A stretch of 64,000 nt of DNA, taken from contig NC_084720.1 of assembly GCF_033807575.1 (NCBI RefSeq), positions 19,785,570 to 19,849,569 of the forward strand. Direction: 5' to 3'. This stretch comes from Cydia pomonella (taxonomy: Eukaryota; Arthropoda; Insecta; Lepidoptera; Tortricidae). A program made the position numbers and the translations under genes. Shown here in pieces: positions 9,286 through 20,114 of this stretch. A model generated the notes under the pieces. It ran no database searches. It was not told where the DNA came from and worked only from the letters and a program-made list of their open reading frames with translations. Each line of letters starts with the position of its first letter. Within the stretch, counting starts at the first letter, position 1.

Positions 9286-10538
9286 AATCGCTATATCATA
9301 AAAGAAAACAAAAGAAAACCAACACTGGTACGTTAAATGTTCAAAGGTCATCTTATAATATCTCCTTAATGCATACGCCCCCGATAAGGATAAACCTGTA
9401 GTAAACAATAGCAAAAATAACAATAGCAGTAATTTCCTTAGAGGAAAGATTTCTCCCGGGGAAGTATTAGTGGGCCCGGGGCGGGGGTTGTCCAGCGATA
9501 TTATCACTAAAGCTTACCTACACTTTATTTGACACAGACTAGTTTAAACTGGCCTCGAATCAGCTACCAACTACGTCCACGGCTGAGTCGAACAAATAGG
9601 TTTAAAATGAGATCGTGACATTCTGTATAGCTACCTGGAGAACTTAGGCATTTTAATTTTTTTTTTTCGCAGTCTCCCATTTACCACGAACTGTGTAAAA
9701 AGTTTGAAACATTTTTTTAGCTACATTTATTTGTACCATTGGGATGTATTTTTAATTCATTATACGTGATATAATCCGTTTACATATAGTATTAATTCAT
9801 GAGTCATTATCGCGGTAACCGAAGACAATATTATGAATAATAGAATGGTCCAGGCATATATAAGAGAGCAGCTTACTATGGAAACAAAGATATTGCCCGC
9901 GGGCCGGGCCTAATGCTCCCACTATCCCCACTCGATAGAGCCATTAACGAGGATAAGCGCTGTTTTATTTGCGCAACCATGTATGCATACCGGAGGCGAA
10001 CAGACAGATAATGTTGTCGTCACAATAAACATATCAGGGGGAGTAATATCCAGCTATAGTTTTATCAACATTCCATCCCGTTTTCGTCTCGGTACTTGCC
10101 TCTTGCTCTAAAATGTACTATCGATTTTCGTCGATTTTCGCGTTTCCCCCTGGGGGATGTAGACGATAAAAATGGGTTAAAAATACAAAAAAAAAAAAAC
10201 AACTATTAGGTATTACCTACTAGTTTACTCAGTAGTACTACCTCAGTAGTAGTTCTTAGTACAGTCAGCAGCAGATATATCTGAGCGGGCAAGGTGTCCA
10301 AGAAAACATTAAGTATATTTCTAAGAAGGCATTTGAATTTGAGTATGTAACACCTCCTTTCTTAAAGAAGTATTATATCGTCATGTGTCAATTTTAGACA
10401 ATATATCACTGTTATGTTCTACCGGCTTATATTTTAAAATATATTCGTAAAATATGCCGTAGTTGTTTTGATATTTCATACATTTTAAAAGACACAACTT
10501 TGATATAATAAGTTAAAGAAATTCTAATAAAATAAAGA
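9286..10538. other. Spacer without supported features
   Basis: A GC-rich patch (TCCCGGGGAAG to GGGCCCGGGGCGGGGG near 9456-9490) and simple AT-rich DNA. No gene or repeat family is identified with confidence. Confidence 0.4.
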
Positions 10539-10805
10539 AGCGGCCAAGTGCGAGTCGGACTCGCTTATGAAGGGTTCCGTACCATTTATGACGTATTAAA
10601 AAAAACTACTTACTAGATCCCGATCAAACCAATTGTTGGTGGAAGTTTGCATGGTAATGTACATCATACATATTTTTTAGTGTTATCATTCTGTTATTAA
10701 AAAGTGGCTGTGACATACGGACGGACAGACAGACAGACAGACAGACAAACATGACGAATCCATAAGGGTTCCGTTTTTTGCCATTTGGCTACGGAATCCA
10801 AAAAA
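10539..10805 (+). repeat. ACGGAACCC high-copy element, internally deleted
   Basis: It begins AGCGGCCAAGTGCGAGTCGG, continues through GAAGGGTTCCGTACC and GGTGGAAGTTTGCATGGTAA, then jumps to AAAGTGGCTGTGACATACGG, a (GACA)n run and GGGTTCCGTTTTTTGCCATT before GGCTACGGAA. Compared with 47359-47930 and 56838-57285 the central part is missing. It is non-coding. Confidence 0.8.
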
Positions 10806-10839
10806 GCATATTTGAAAAATGGTATACTTAGTTTTTATT

Positions 10840-11340
10840 ATTGTACTTTTTGTAATCGCGATACAGCTTCTTCCTGACGTCTTACATGTCGGCTTTTAGC
10901 TCCCCTACATGTAAAATGGGGGTGTTTTTTTTTTTGCTTTAACCCTACAGTGTGGGATATCGTTTGAAAGGTCTTTCAAAACTAATAGGGGTCTTCAACA
11001 AACATTTTTTGATAAAGTGAATATATTCGGAGATAATCGCTCCGAAAGAAAAAAAAATGTGTCCCTCCTTTAACTTTTGAACCATAGGTTAAAAAAATAT
11101 GAAAAAAATCGTGGAAGTAGAACTTAAGAAAGACATTAAATGAAGACTATAACGGACATAATCAGTTTAGCTGTTTTTGAGTTATCGCAAAAAGTTTCCC
11201 CTTCATAGTAAAAAGACGTACTATCCACAGTTCATCCCTTGGTTAATAATCTACTATACTTTAAGCTTATTGTGACGGAAGAGTAACTACGGAACCCTAT
11301 ATATACTATATACCCGGATATGCTCTTGGCCGATTTTTGT
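10840..11340 (+). repeat. Interspersed repeat, unknown class
   Basis: It contains CAGCTTCTTCCTGACGTCTT, AATCGCTCCGAAAGAAA, GTGTCCCTCCTTTAACTTTT and the end CCCGGATATGCTCTTGGCCG. Part of it recurs inverted at 55330-55415. Its ends are not defined and I see no coding capacity. Confidence 0.45.
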
Positions 11341-11599
11341 CTACTGTACTATCGAACATGGACGTAAAATTTAACCCATTTTGAAAGTTAGCAAACCTTT
11401 AGAGCCGGGCCTGTTTTGGGGTAGGCACCTTAAAAATGGTATGACATCTATGTTTAAGTGAATACAGACCAATCAACAAATTTTAGAAGTAATCGGTTTA
11501 TCTTATCGGTATCTCTAATGGGACGATGAATATACTAGAACAAAGGCTGTGATGTGGCAAAGATAACATTATTCAAGTATCATTCTAATGTCAGTGTAC

Positions 11600-11940
11600 G
11601 TTGAAATGAATTTGGTTTATTTGTCAAGTTATTGCTGACGAAATACCTATGCTCACTCGTGACGTGTAACGTCGTGCGATGCGGTGTACTCCATCCATGT
11701 GTAAGTGGTCCGTATCACCCCGGGCCGAGTGTGAATATGCATCACCTGACAATCAATGTGTTAATCTTGCCTTTGTGGAGCTCTTGCCGACGCGACACGT
11801 GTTTGGAATTAATATCGCTGATCAAACAGTTGTGTGTATTGCGGAACTTAATGTCGATTTAAAATCGAGCAACCTAATTGCAAGAATTTGGAGGTACCCT
11901 ACCTACCTAGGAGGTACCCCACCTTCAAGAAAATAGTAGT
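11600..11940 (+). other. Open segment of unknown origin
   Basis: An 85-codon frame (11679-11936) contains LAFVELLPTRHVFGINIA and VCIAELNVDLKSSNLIARIW. It is more hydrophobic-patterned than random frames nearby, but has no recognised family, no clear start and no splice site. It is perhaps a decayed element ORF. Confidence 0.2.
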
Positions 11941-12041
11941 TTAATCCATTATACTAAATGACATAGGTATGGCATTATTTTTAAGTTTTATATCCATTCG
12001 TAAAACATTATGATGTAATGAACAATCTTTTGTAGTAGTAG

Positions 12042-12215
12042 TATAAATAAATAATAAATAAATAAATATTATAGGACATTATTACACAAATTTACTCATT
12101 CCCACAGTAAGCTCAATAAGGCTTGTGTTGAGGGTACATACACAACGATATATATAATATATAAATATTTATAAATACTTAAATACATAGAAACGAGATA
12201 GTTTACATAGAGATT
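12042..12215 (-). mobile_element. tRNA-SINE family 2, tail half
   Basis: AATAAATATTATAGGACATT, CACAAATTTACTCATTCCCA, CAGTAAGCTCAATAAGGCTT, ACAACGATATATATAATATA and TACTTAAATACATAGAAA correspond to the body of 39882-40109 reversed. The tRNA head is missing. Confidence 0.75.
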
Positions 12216-12632
12216 AGTAAACTCATTATTGTACAAAAACACATAATAAAAGTAACTTACTTTTGCCATCGTATTTTCTCGAAAATGTTCGTATTTGTTA
12301 TGCTACTTAAGACAACCTCAGTCTTACTTTTTGTGCTGAGGCTGACCGCTTACCTCCCCTCGCAGCCGTGCGCGGGCCCGAGTACTGTACTCTGTATGTG
12401 TCTTGAATAAATACAATAAAATATCCTTAATAAGTAAAATAACCTCGCTAAACGTAACTCCTAACGAGCACTTACCCCCTGGCACAAGAGAAAAATGGGT
12501 GACCTGGAAGTCTCTAAATAGATTAATATCGGGAGTTGGCCGATCAATCCGGGACAAAGTGATGTGCTCTGCGAATGTGGCGACCTATAAACAACGCAAC
12601 ATAATGATGACGTGCACCTCATAAAAGCTAAA

Positions 12633-12657
12633 CCCCCCCCCCCCCCCCCCCCCCCCC
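12633..12657 (+). repeat. C25 homopolymer
   Basis: Twenty-five consecutive C residues followed by TGGGGG. The minus strand is a long G tract able to form G-quadruplexes. Length is likely variable between individuals and unreliable in assembly. Confidence 0.95.
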
Positions 12658-12719
12658 TGGGGGTTAGAGGTGGCAAGATATTGGCAAAATATTATTAAGT
12701 TATTATTCCTTCATCCGAA

Positions 12720-13555
12720 AAAGAAGACCTTAATAGGCTTACATGTCACTGCTGTGCTTACATTCGAGTCCTGATTTTTTGATTTTCGCTTGATAGAAAA
12801 AATCACGAACATAGATCTTAAACACACTTCCACAAAAGTAGAAATTATAAAAAATAGCTACCTACTTCAAAAAAAAAATATTTTAGAGGCAATTCATCGA
12901 TTTTTTTTTTGTTAAAACTACAACAAATTAATATTCAAATTCATGACATCCGTGGTCCCCAGCATGCACAATATGCACGTCCATCTCGCTCGCGCTTACG
13001 CTCAGTGAGCGTGATAGAACTTACGGTGTCTTAATATTTTCCTTGCAATATGATAATCAGAGTATTTAACTGGGGCATAAATTTATGCTTATTTTATCTT
13101 CAACCTATATAAATTGATTCAACTAAAATGGGTTACTTTATTGCCCTTGCCATATAATCTACTAATGAATCATTACAGAAACAACTTGTACGTTCTGTTA
13201 ACATTCTGTTTTTAGGTAAAAGGTATGCTAATACCCTTTTCAAGTCCTGTTTACCAGACAAGGTTGTCTTTTAAGCCAACACCGACAGCTAGGAAATGTT
13301 AATTTATTTGCAATTAACTTCAACATGGAACGTGTCTAGGACCCAACATTCCTCAACGTACAAAGGCAAACAGCGTTACATTTAGCTGGAAATGTTAGTC
13401 AAAAGAAGCTAGATTTCCAGCTAGTACTAATTCATGTCAAAAGTGGCTCCATTTAGTTAAAGTGCGCTCAGATTCAGAACCGGTGGAAGGTTTCTCTTAT
13501 CGGGGATTTATTAAGCGACGAATTCAAGTCATATTTCATGTATTAGTAAAGTAAA
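12720..13555. other. Spacer upstream of the RTE-like LINE
   Basis: Only AT-rich sequence and a short CATCTCGCTCGCGCTTAC repeat fragment (about 12980). The last 13 bases (13543-13555, TTAGTAAAGTAAA) are the left target-site duplicate of the LINE. Confidence 0.45.
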
Positions 13556-16547
13556 CGTTACGAAACCGAATAAAGAGAAAAAACGATCCGATCCCAATTC
13601 CAACAACTCTAGGCGTGAAAAAACGGAACTCCGATTTGCTTCGTGGAATGTGCGCTCTCTATTTAGACCTGGAGCCCTCTACCAGTTAGATAAAGAGCTG
13701 CAAAGATACCGAGTGGATGTTGCAGCCCTGCAAGAAGTAAGGTGGCCGGGGAATGGAGAGTGCAATGTCGATAATGGAATATTATTTTACAGTGGCAATG
13801 ATGCGGGTCAGCACACTCGTGGCACTGGTTTCTACGTGTCTAAGAAACTAGTAGGGAATGTGATTCGATTTGACGCGGTGTCGGACAGAATATCTGTGCT
13901 TCGTATTAGGACAAAACTATTAAATATATCAATCGTCAACGGGTATGCACCTACGGAAGTAACAAGCGACGAGGTGAAAGATGAGTTTTATGAACAACTA
14001 GAAATGATATATGACCAAGTGCCAAACTACGACGTAAAGATACTGGCAGGAGATCTTAATGCAAAAGTCGGAAAAGAGGAGATTTTCATACCCACCATCG
14101 GGAGACACAGTAAGCACGACCACTCTAACGATAATGGTCTGAGACTGATTAGCTTTGCAACATCTAAAGCAATGGTAATAAAGAGCACGATGTTTCCCCA
14201 TAAAGACATCTATAAAGGTACCTGGAAGTCTCCAAATGGACAGACTGTCAACCAAATCGACCACATCCTTATTGATGATAGACACAAAAACGTCATACAA
14301 GACGTTAGAACATTTAGAGGTGCAGACTGTGACAGCGACCACTTCATGCTAGCCATCAAAATTAAAGTTAGAATTAAAGTAAATAAACAGCTATCTTATA
14401 AAGACAAAACGGAACACCTAGATCTGGAAAAACTAAATGACCAAAGTATCAAAGAGAAATTTGAACTAGAGTTGAGTAATAGTTTTAGTGGGCTAGCAGT
14501 AGATGACGATGTAAATATATTATGGGAAAATATGAAAAGTAAAATAAATAAGGCGGCAAATAAAATTATTGGGCGTAGGAAAAGACGTAAGAGAAGGAAA
14601 TGGTGGAATAACGAGTGTGGAGAAATAATGGAAGAGAGAAGGAAATTTAGAATTCTCGCAGAACAGGATAATGGATGGGAAAGTAAATACAAACAGATAC
14701 AAGTTGAAGCCAGAAACGTCATTAGGCGAGCTAAGAGAACGCACCTGGAGGGCATTGTCAGAGGGATGGAAACGTTGATAAGGGCAAACCAATCTCGCAC
14801 TTTTTACAAAGAACTTAGCACCTTTAAGAAAGGTTACCAACCTGTCTCCCAACTACTAGAAGATGACAGCGGAAATCTCGTAACATCCAAGGAGGACATA
14901 AAAAGCATGTGGAGAGACTATTTCCAGCAACTTCTTAATGGCCGGCCTCTAGACGAACCAGTTTCCTTAGCTGACAATGACGCTGTTGACCTTGAAGTCC
15001 CACCCCTAACTTTTGACGAAGTCCATCAAGCCATAGTGCGACTAAAAAACAACAAATCTCCTGGTATTGACGGAATTCCGTCTGAGGTCTGGAAGTGTTG
15101 TGGTGGTTTAGCTCAGTCTAAAGTGTATGAACTTTTGCTGAAGGTATGGGAACTTGAGGAACAGCCACAGGAGTGGAATGTGGGCGTCATTTGTCCGATC
15201 CACAAAAAAGGCTCCAAGAAGAGGTGCACGAACTATCGGGGGATCGCTCTGCTGACATCTGCGTACAAAATCTGGTCTAATGTGCTGTTAAAAAGACTGG
15301 AGCCGCATGCTGAAAAAATCCTTGGCGATTACCAATGTGGGTTTCGCAAAAACCGCAGCACAGTGGACCAGATTTTTCTGCTTAAGCAGATAATGGAGAA
15401 GAAGTGGGAGTACGCGCAGAGCGTCCACTGTTTGTTTGTGGACTTCGCGAAAGCCTACGACAGTGTGGATCGGGGGGCCCTATATTCCATCCTCATTAAT
15501 TTTGGCATCCCAAAAAAACTAGTTTCCTTAATCACCACGGCAACCAAGAAGAGCAGGATGAGAGTCAGAGTTGGGGGAGAACTTACGGACGAATTCGCGG
15601 TAATAACCGGCCTAAAGCAGGGTGATGCCTTGTCGCCTGTACTCTTCAACCTGGCTCTAGAGCATGTCGTCCGCAAGGTGATAACCCTTGACATAGGAGT
15701 AGAGCTGGGTGGGAGGCACAAGGTGATTGGGTATGCGGATGACCTTGCTTTGTTAGGGGAACGCCGTGAAGAGGTGGTTGAGGCGGTAAAGGTCCTCGAG
15801 CAGGAAGCAACCAAGATAGGTCTCAGGATCAATCAAGCAAAAACCGTATACCTTCACATGAGACGGTACAAAAACACGCGAGTTCGCCGTGACAGCCTTC
15901 ATGTGGAGGGTTCCGTCTATCAGGGTGTTGACAAGTTCCGCTACCTCGGATGTACAGTCACCGATACAAACACCCGGGAGGAGGAGATTGCACTGCGTAT
16001 TCAAAACGCACTACGATGTAGTGCAGCCCTCCATAAAGTGTTGGTGTCCAGGCTTCTCAGTAAGAGTACAAAACTAAGAATCTATAAAACCGTCATTCGG
16101 CCTATTCTCATGTACGGCTGTGAGGCCTGGACACTAACTCAAAAAGAGGAAAGTCAGCTCCTGATAGCGGAAAGAAAAGTGCTCAGGAAGATCCTGGGAC
16201 CTGTCCGAAGTGACGACGGCTCCTGGAGGATCCGGAAAAATGCCGAGATCGAAGAGTTGGTGGCTGAGCCCAATATCATAGGCGTAACTAAATCCCACAG
16301 ACTTCGCTGGCTCGGTCACCTACTCAGAATGGGGGAGGATCGCGTAGTCAAGGAAGCGTACTTGGGGCGACCAACCGGCCGTCGACCGATCGGGCGCCCC
16401 AGGTACCGCTGGTGTGATATCGTGGAGGCGGACCTGCGTCGGCTGAATGCCAATTCATGGCAGGAAACCGCGCTGGATCGGGACAGGTGGCGTTCTCTCG
16501 TTTCGGAGGCCAAGATTCTTTTTGGATCGCTGAGCCAAAGCAGTTAG
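13556..16547 (+). mobile_element. RTE-like LINE bounded by a 13-bp target-site duplication
   Basis: TTAGTAAAGTAAA occurs at 13543-13555 and again at 16548-16560, immediately after the stop codon. It brackets a 2992-bp insertion that is open in one frame from its first codon to its last base. The 3' end coincides with the TAG stop, with a GTTA-type repeat overlapping the junction. The related fragment at 59996-60262 ends the same way, running from its stop into (GTAA)n. A tiny 3' UTR and simple-repeat tail fit RTE elements. The 5' end is probably slightly truncated because no ATG is retained. Confidence 0.8.
13557..16547 (+). CDS. Endonuclease-reverse transcriptase of RTE-like LINE
   Basis: One uninterrupted frame of 996 codons. 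Positions below count from the GTG at 13650. Upstream lies FASWNVRSL, the first APE-endonuclease motif. QEVRW (28-32), YAPTE (99-103), GDLNAKVG (134-141) and the catalytic SDH (229-231) complete an apparently intact endonuclease. A basic linker follows (RRKRRKRRKWW, about 309-319). The reverse transcriptase shows FVDFAKAYD (596-604), GLKQGDALSP (654-663) and YADD (695-698). The tail has YGCEAWTLT, RWLGHLLRM, GRPRYRWCD and SLVSEAKILFGSLSQSS. The protein would nick target DNA and copy its RNA there. There is no ATG before WNVRSL: the open frame reaches back to a TAA at 13511, so the start codon was lost by truncation or initiation is non-AUG. No frameshifts or stops indicate a young copy. The antisense frames inside are shadows. 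Confidence 0.93.
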   Translation, partial: VTKPNKEKKRSDPNSNNSRREKTELRFASWNVRSLFRPGALYQLDKELQRYRVDVAALQEVRWPGNGECNVDNGILFYSGNDAGQHTRGTGFYVSKKLVGNVIRFDAVSDRISVLRIRTKLLNISIVNGYAPTEVTSDEVKDEFYEQLEMIYDQVPNYDVKILAGDLNAKVGKEEIFIPTIGRHSKHDHSNDNGLRLISFATSKAMVIKSTMFPHKDIYKGTWKSPNGQTVNQIDHILIDDRHKNVIQDVRTFRGADCDSDHFMLAIKIKVRIKVNKQLSYKDKTEHLDLEKLNDQSIKEKFELELSNSFSGLAVDDDVNILWENMKSKINKAANKIIGRRKRRKRRKWWNNECGEIMEERRKFRILAEQDNGWESKYKQIQVEARNVIRRAKRTHLEGIVRGMETLIRANQSRTFYKELSTFKKGYQPVSQLLEDDSGNLVTSKEDIKSMWRDYFQQLLNGRPLDEPVSLADNDAVDLEVPPLTFDEVHQAIVRLKNNKSPGIDGIPSEVWKCCGGLAQSKVYELLLKVWELEEQPQEWNVGVICPIHKKGSKKRCTNYRGIALLTSAYKIWSNVLLKRLEPHAEKILGDYQCGFRKNRSTVDQIFLLKQIMEKKWEYAQSVHCLFVDFAKAYDSVDRGALYSILINFGIPKKLVSLITTATKKSRMRVRVGGELTDEFAVITGLKQGDALSPVLFNLALEHVVRKVITLDIGVELGGRHKVIGYADDLALLGERREEVVEAVKVLEQEATKIGLRINQAKTVYLHMRRYKNTRVRRDSLHVEGSVYQGVDKFRYLGCTVTDTNTREEEIALRIQNALRCSAALHKVLVSRLLSKSTKLRIYKTVIRPILMYGCEAWTLTQKEESQLLIAERKVLRKILGPVRSDDGSWRIRKNAEIEELVAEPNIIGVTKSHRLRWLGHLLRMGEDRVVKEAYLGRPTGRRPIGRPRYRWCDIVEADLRRLNANSWQETALDRDRWRSLVSEAKILFGSLSQSS

Positions 16548-16560
16548 TTAGTAAAGTAAA

Positions 16561-17384
16561 AGATTATTATAACTTACAAAAATATCCTTAACAATGAAGT
16601 TAAATATAATATATGAAACGTTCTTAACCCTTAACAAATAAAATTGTGGTAAATATTGTGCTTGTGTGCTTCACATTTAAACTCGAAATCTAGTAAATAT
16701 CTGCGAGATGCTGCTAATATATGCGGGTTTAATATTAACGCGAATGTTTGTCATAAAATACATTTGGCACACCTATATATAGGTTGGTCACGTTGTGCTT
16801 TAATCTAAATTCTGTGGGGATTACTACACGTGAAATGCACAGGGATAAACTGCACTGCCAGGACAAATCTGATTACTATTTTATCAAATCTAATAATTAT
16901 TTTGAGACCGAGCTTTGATTTGTTGAGAGCTTTGATCTGCCGATCATGAAATATTAAAAATAAGGGAGCTGCAAACAAGCTAGAGTCCATTTCGGTTCAT
17001 TTCGAGGTATAAGCATGAGTAGTTATTTATAACGCATTTATGAATTTCACAGCACTACATATGAGTGGGTGGATGTCATCTACTAGATGATTCAAAGTAA
17101 TGTATTGTGGGCGATAATGTATTGTTAACGTAATGCAATGACTGTATAAAGTGGATAGAAACAATGAGTTAATTGAAGAGTAGTGTCATTTATCTACCTA
17201 CAATTATCTTGTTTACAAATGTAGCGTTTAGTTACACGATTATTTTGCTTCGAATCAATTGGCTCCGATCGGATAGCTTCAAAGCGTAAACCATTATATG
17301 CCAAAGTGGCCTTATACATATTAGTTACCGTCGTATTTAATTCATGTCATAGAGACCAATTCTGATTGAACTACTATATTATAC
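16561..17384. other. Unannotated AT-rich stretch
   Basis: No recognisable gene, RNA or repeat. Small open frames here show no domain. Confidence 0.4.
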
Positions 17385-17570
17385 TAATTATCATCATCAT
17401 TCGCTGGCTCTTATCCCATTCATTTGGGGTCGGCGCAGCATGTCTTTTTCTTCCATATCTTTCTGTCACCCGTCATCTCATCGTTCACTCGCGTTCGTTT
17501 CATGTCATCTTTCACACAATCCATCCACCTTTTCCTAGGTTTTCCTCTCCCATCCCTATTTAAGATATCA
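17385..17570 (-). mobile_element. LINE C-terminal fragment
   Basis: The minus strand reads NRDGRGKPRKRWMDCVKDDM, then NDEMTGDRKIWKKKTCCADP and K before stop codons, and ends in an (ATG)n-type tail (ATGATGATAATTAG). GRPRKRW and DRxxWKKKTxxADP are the usual closing blocks of endonuclease-type LINE proteins. The more upstream part of the same open frame (17571-17668) is AT-rich and does not look like LINE sequence. Confidence 0.7.
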
Positions 17571-17891
17571 TAGAAATCGAAACTAAATATAAGATGGTTT
17601 GGCAATAAAACGTGCCTAAAATAATATCGCGGACTTTGCAATTTAAAAAAAAAAACTCTTTTGGACATTGCTACGCTGAGGTGAGCATTCGTTTGTACTA
17701 ACCTATATATAGTATAATCTACCTGGAGCTCCGAATTTATTATTCTGAATAATCATGTTAATTTTAAAGTCGAGCGCGCGCCGGATGGATATAGCGGGCA
17801 CACCCGCGTTGTGGGAGCATAATTTTGGAAAGCGTACATTTGGTTTTATCACAGACACGTCAAATAAAGACTGGTGTCTAAGAAAGGAAGT

Positions 17892-17975
17892 CAATGAATA
17901 GAATAGAATAGAATAGAAATCATTTATTCGGACAACGCACCAACACTAATAACACAGGTAACTAATTTTGAGAAG
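17892..17975 (-). mobile_element. LINE or SINE 3' end with (GAATA)n tail
   Basis: Plus strand GAATAGAATAGAATAGAATA followed by GAAATCATTTATTCGGACAA. Read in reverse, TCCGAATAAATGATTTC then (TATTC)n is a common lepidopteran retroelement terminus. Confidence 0.5.
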
Positions 17976-18272
17976 TAAACAAAACGATATTTGAAGCTGA
18001 TATGGTTTCCACTTAGTATGCAACCGTGGTCAATGGCGCTGGAATTATGTGGAGCCAGGGAGATTTATAAGATTATGGAAGAAAAAAAGAACATGCGGTG
18101 TCAATAGGTTAATAGAACAATGACAAATGAATTGACTAATCCATATTATATGCAAACGTAAATTTAACTGCAGCTTACCGAGTTAGGTTTGTTAGTTACT
18201 GTTTTTTCCTCAATGCAGAAATAAAACAGCGATCATGGGCTTCAACTAATTTTCCTATTTCCTATACTTTTC

Positions 18273-18300
18273 ACAAATAGTTACGGAAATAACTATTTGT
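18273..18300. repeat. Perfect 11-bp stem hairpin
   Basis: ACAAATAGTTA, a CGGAAA loop, then TAACTATTTGT. It is flanked on the left by TTCCTATTT and on the right by AAATAGGAT, so the stem region is part of a slightly larger imperfect inverted repeat. Function unknown. Confidence 0.7.
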
Positions 18301-18601
18301 AAATAGGATAAATTTTATATGTACACAGTCTATTTGTGTACTTGTTTATTATAACAGTTCTGAAATATGTTTATGACGTTGTAAGTTCGTATGCATTATT
18401 ATTTTTTAAATAATAGCCGACACATAAGCTTATTGTTTTTGTATAAAACATTTCTCATCGCCAATCTCTTTGAACATCGCTATGTATCGCTCTCGTGACG
18501 CGACGCCATTTGCAAGATGAAAAAAAATATTTTGAATTTGCATATACAATATGTATTTTCGATACGACCACATATTCCATGGTTCACATATTGGCCATAA
18601 T

Positions 18602-18917
18602 AATATAATATAATAATAATTCAGCCTATATACGTCCCACTGCTGGGCACAGGCCTCTTCTCATGCGCGAGAGGGCTCGGGCTATAGTCCCCACGCTAGC
18701 CCAATGCGAATTGGGGACTTCACATACACCTTTGAATTTCTTCGCAGATGCATGCAGGTTTCCTCACGATGTTTTCCTTCACCGGAAAGCTAGTGGTAAA
18801 TATCAAATGATATTTCGTACTTAAGTTCCGAAAAACTCATTGGTACGAGCCAGGATTTGAACCCGCGACCTCCGGATTGAAAGTCGGACGTCATATCCAC
18901 TCGGCCACCACCGCTTC
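18602..18917 (-). mobile_element. Full-length tRNA-SINE family 1 with 11-bp target duplication
   Basis: The direct repeat TTGGCCATAAT flanks it at 18591-18601 and 18918-18928. In sense (minus) orientation it starts with a tRNA-like head AAGCGGTGGTGGCCGAGTGG (A box), then TCGCGGGTTCAAATCCTGGC (B box), then the domain with GGAAAACATCGTGAGGAAAC, then the body GGACTATAGCCCGAGCCCTC, and ends ATAGGCTGAATTATTATTAT. It is transcribed by RNA polymerase III in principle and non-coding. Confidence 0.9.
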
Positions 18918-19439
18918 TTGGCCATAATGAATTATATGTTTTCCTAAATATTTATGACTTTTATTTTGCCTTATAAAATAATTGAACATGCAATGTGTCA
19001 ATACTTTGATTTAAAACATCACACTTACTGACACAACGTCACAATTGTCACAAGGATTAAATCCCAAAACAATCTCAAACTAATTGCACTCTGAAGGCTA
19101 AAATAAAAGGTCGTTTTGTTTCATAGCATTATAATATAGGTACGCCTTGTTTTAATTTGTAAAAAATACACTCTGTATCCTGACGCTCTTTATTATTAAC
19201 TTATCTTTTATTTTACATTCTGATTCTGGCAGACCATTATTAATACGAGTCTAGATCTACAAAACAACAGTAAATTAATCTGCAGCTTCAGTTCGCTTTG
19301 TTTTCTCCACAAATTACATTAATTTCGACGTAATTTGGTTTGTTGCGCACATAACATAATTAAGAAGAGGCTTTTATGTTTATCTGCGACAATTTGAAGC
19401 TACACTGTGATAAGAATAATATTTGAACCATGTTATTAA

Positions 19440-19565
19440 GTTATCGTGCGTCTCGCCCACGCCTTTACACATGTACGGAAAAGTACGAGCGAAATGCACG
19501 ATAACTGAATGACATCAGTTAGATGTCATTCTGATATCAGTGTACGGTCGAATTGGCCTGTTGGA
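19440..19565 (+). repeat. Interspersed repeat (CGTGCGTCTCGC...GTGTACGG family)
   Basis: It contains TTATCGTGCGTCTCGCCCAC, ACACATGTACGGAAAAGTAC, TAACTGAATGACATCAGTTA and ATATCAGTGTACGGTCGAAT. Shorter pieces recur at about 27105-27165, 34600-34640 and 63060-63115, giving the family four dispersed members here. No coding capacity. Confidence 0.5.
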
Positions 19566-19719
19566 TGAGAAGAAGTAAATATTAGGTCGGCTGGAGGTGA
19601 GTTAATGACCTAAACTAACACTGTGGCTGGACAGCCGTCGGCACTCTGGGACCACTGTCTATTTAGCAGCGAGGTCTAACATAGTAACGTTAGAATACGA
19701 CATTTGTGAGTTTAAATTA

Positions 19720-19830
19720 AATTCAATTCAATTCAATTTATTTATTTCCTTTTAGTACATTTTTAACTTTACAGTATATAATTCGTAAGAGTAGGAAATG
19801 ATTCCTCCGTACTAGTAAGAACTGTATGAC
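19720..19830 (-). mobile_element. LINE 3' end remnant
   Basis: AATTCAATTCAATTCAATTT, then ATTTATTTCCTTTTAGTACA and CTTTACAGTATATAATTCGT. It is read as a minus-strand A-rich tail. Weak assignment. Confidence 0.35.
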
Positions 19831-20021
19831 GGCAGGATGCACCACCTCTCCCAGAACACACTTAATCTATCTAAGTCTAGACGACACAATATACACAGTC
19901 AGTATCTCCGCAGCACTAGTTATATATATTTATATAAAGATAAAGAGAATATAGTATATATACATATACAGGTTGCAAATTCAACAAATGGTATGGGAAA
20001 TTCAAATAAGTGTTTATATAT

Positions 20022-20031
20022 GCGCGCGCGC

Positions 20032-20112
<81 letters not shown>
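20022..20112 (+). repeat. (GC)n(GT)n microsatellite
   Basis: About 6 GC units, then TGTGCG, then 36 uninterrupted TG units (20041-20112). Alternating purine-pyrimidine sequence of this length can adopt Z-DNA and is highly mutable. Cys/Val frames across it are artefacts. Confidence 0.97.

Positions 20113-20114
<2 letters not shown>

Noticed and set aside
13998..16513. Several antisense frames of 60-134 codons under the LINE ORF
   Set aside because: They are shadows of the sense frame with no domain and no start context.
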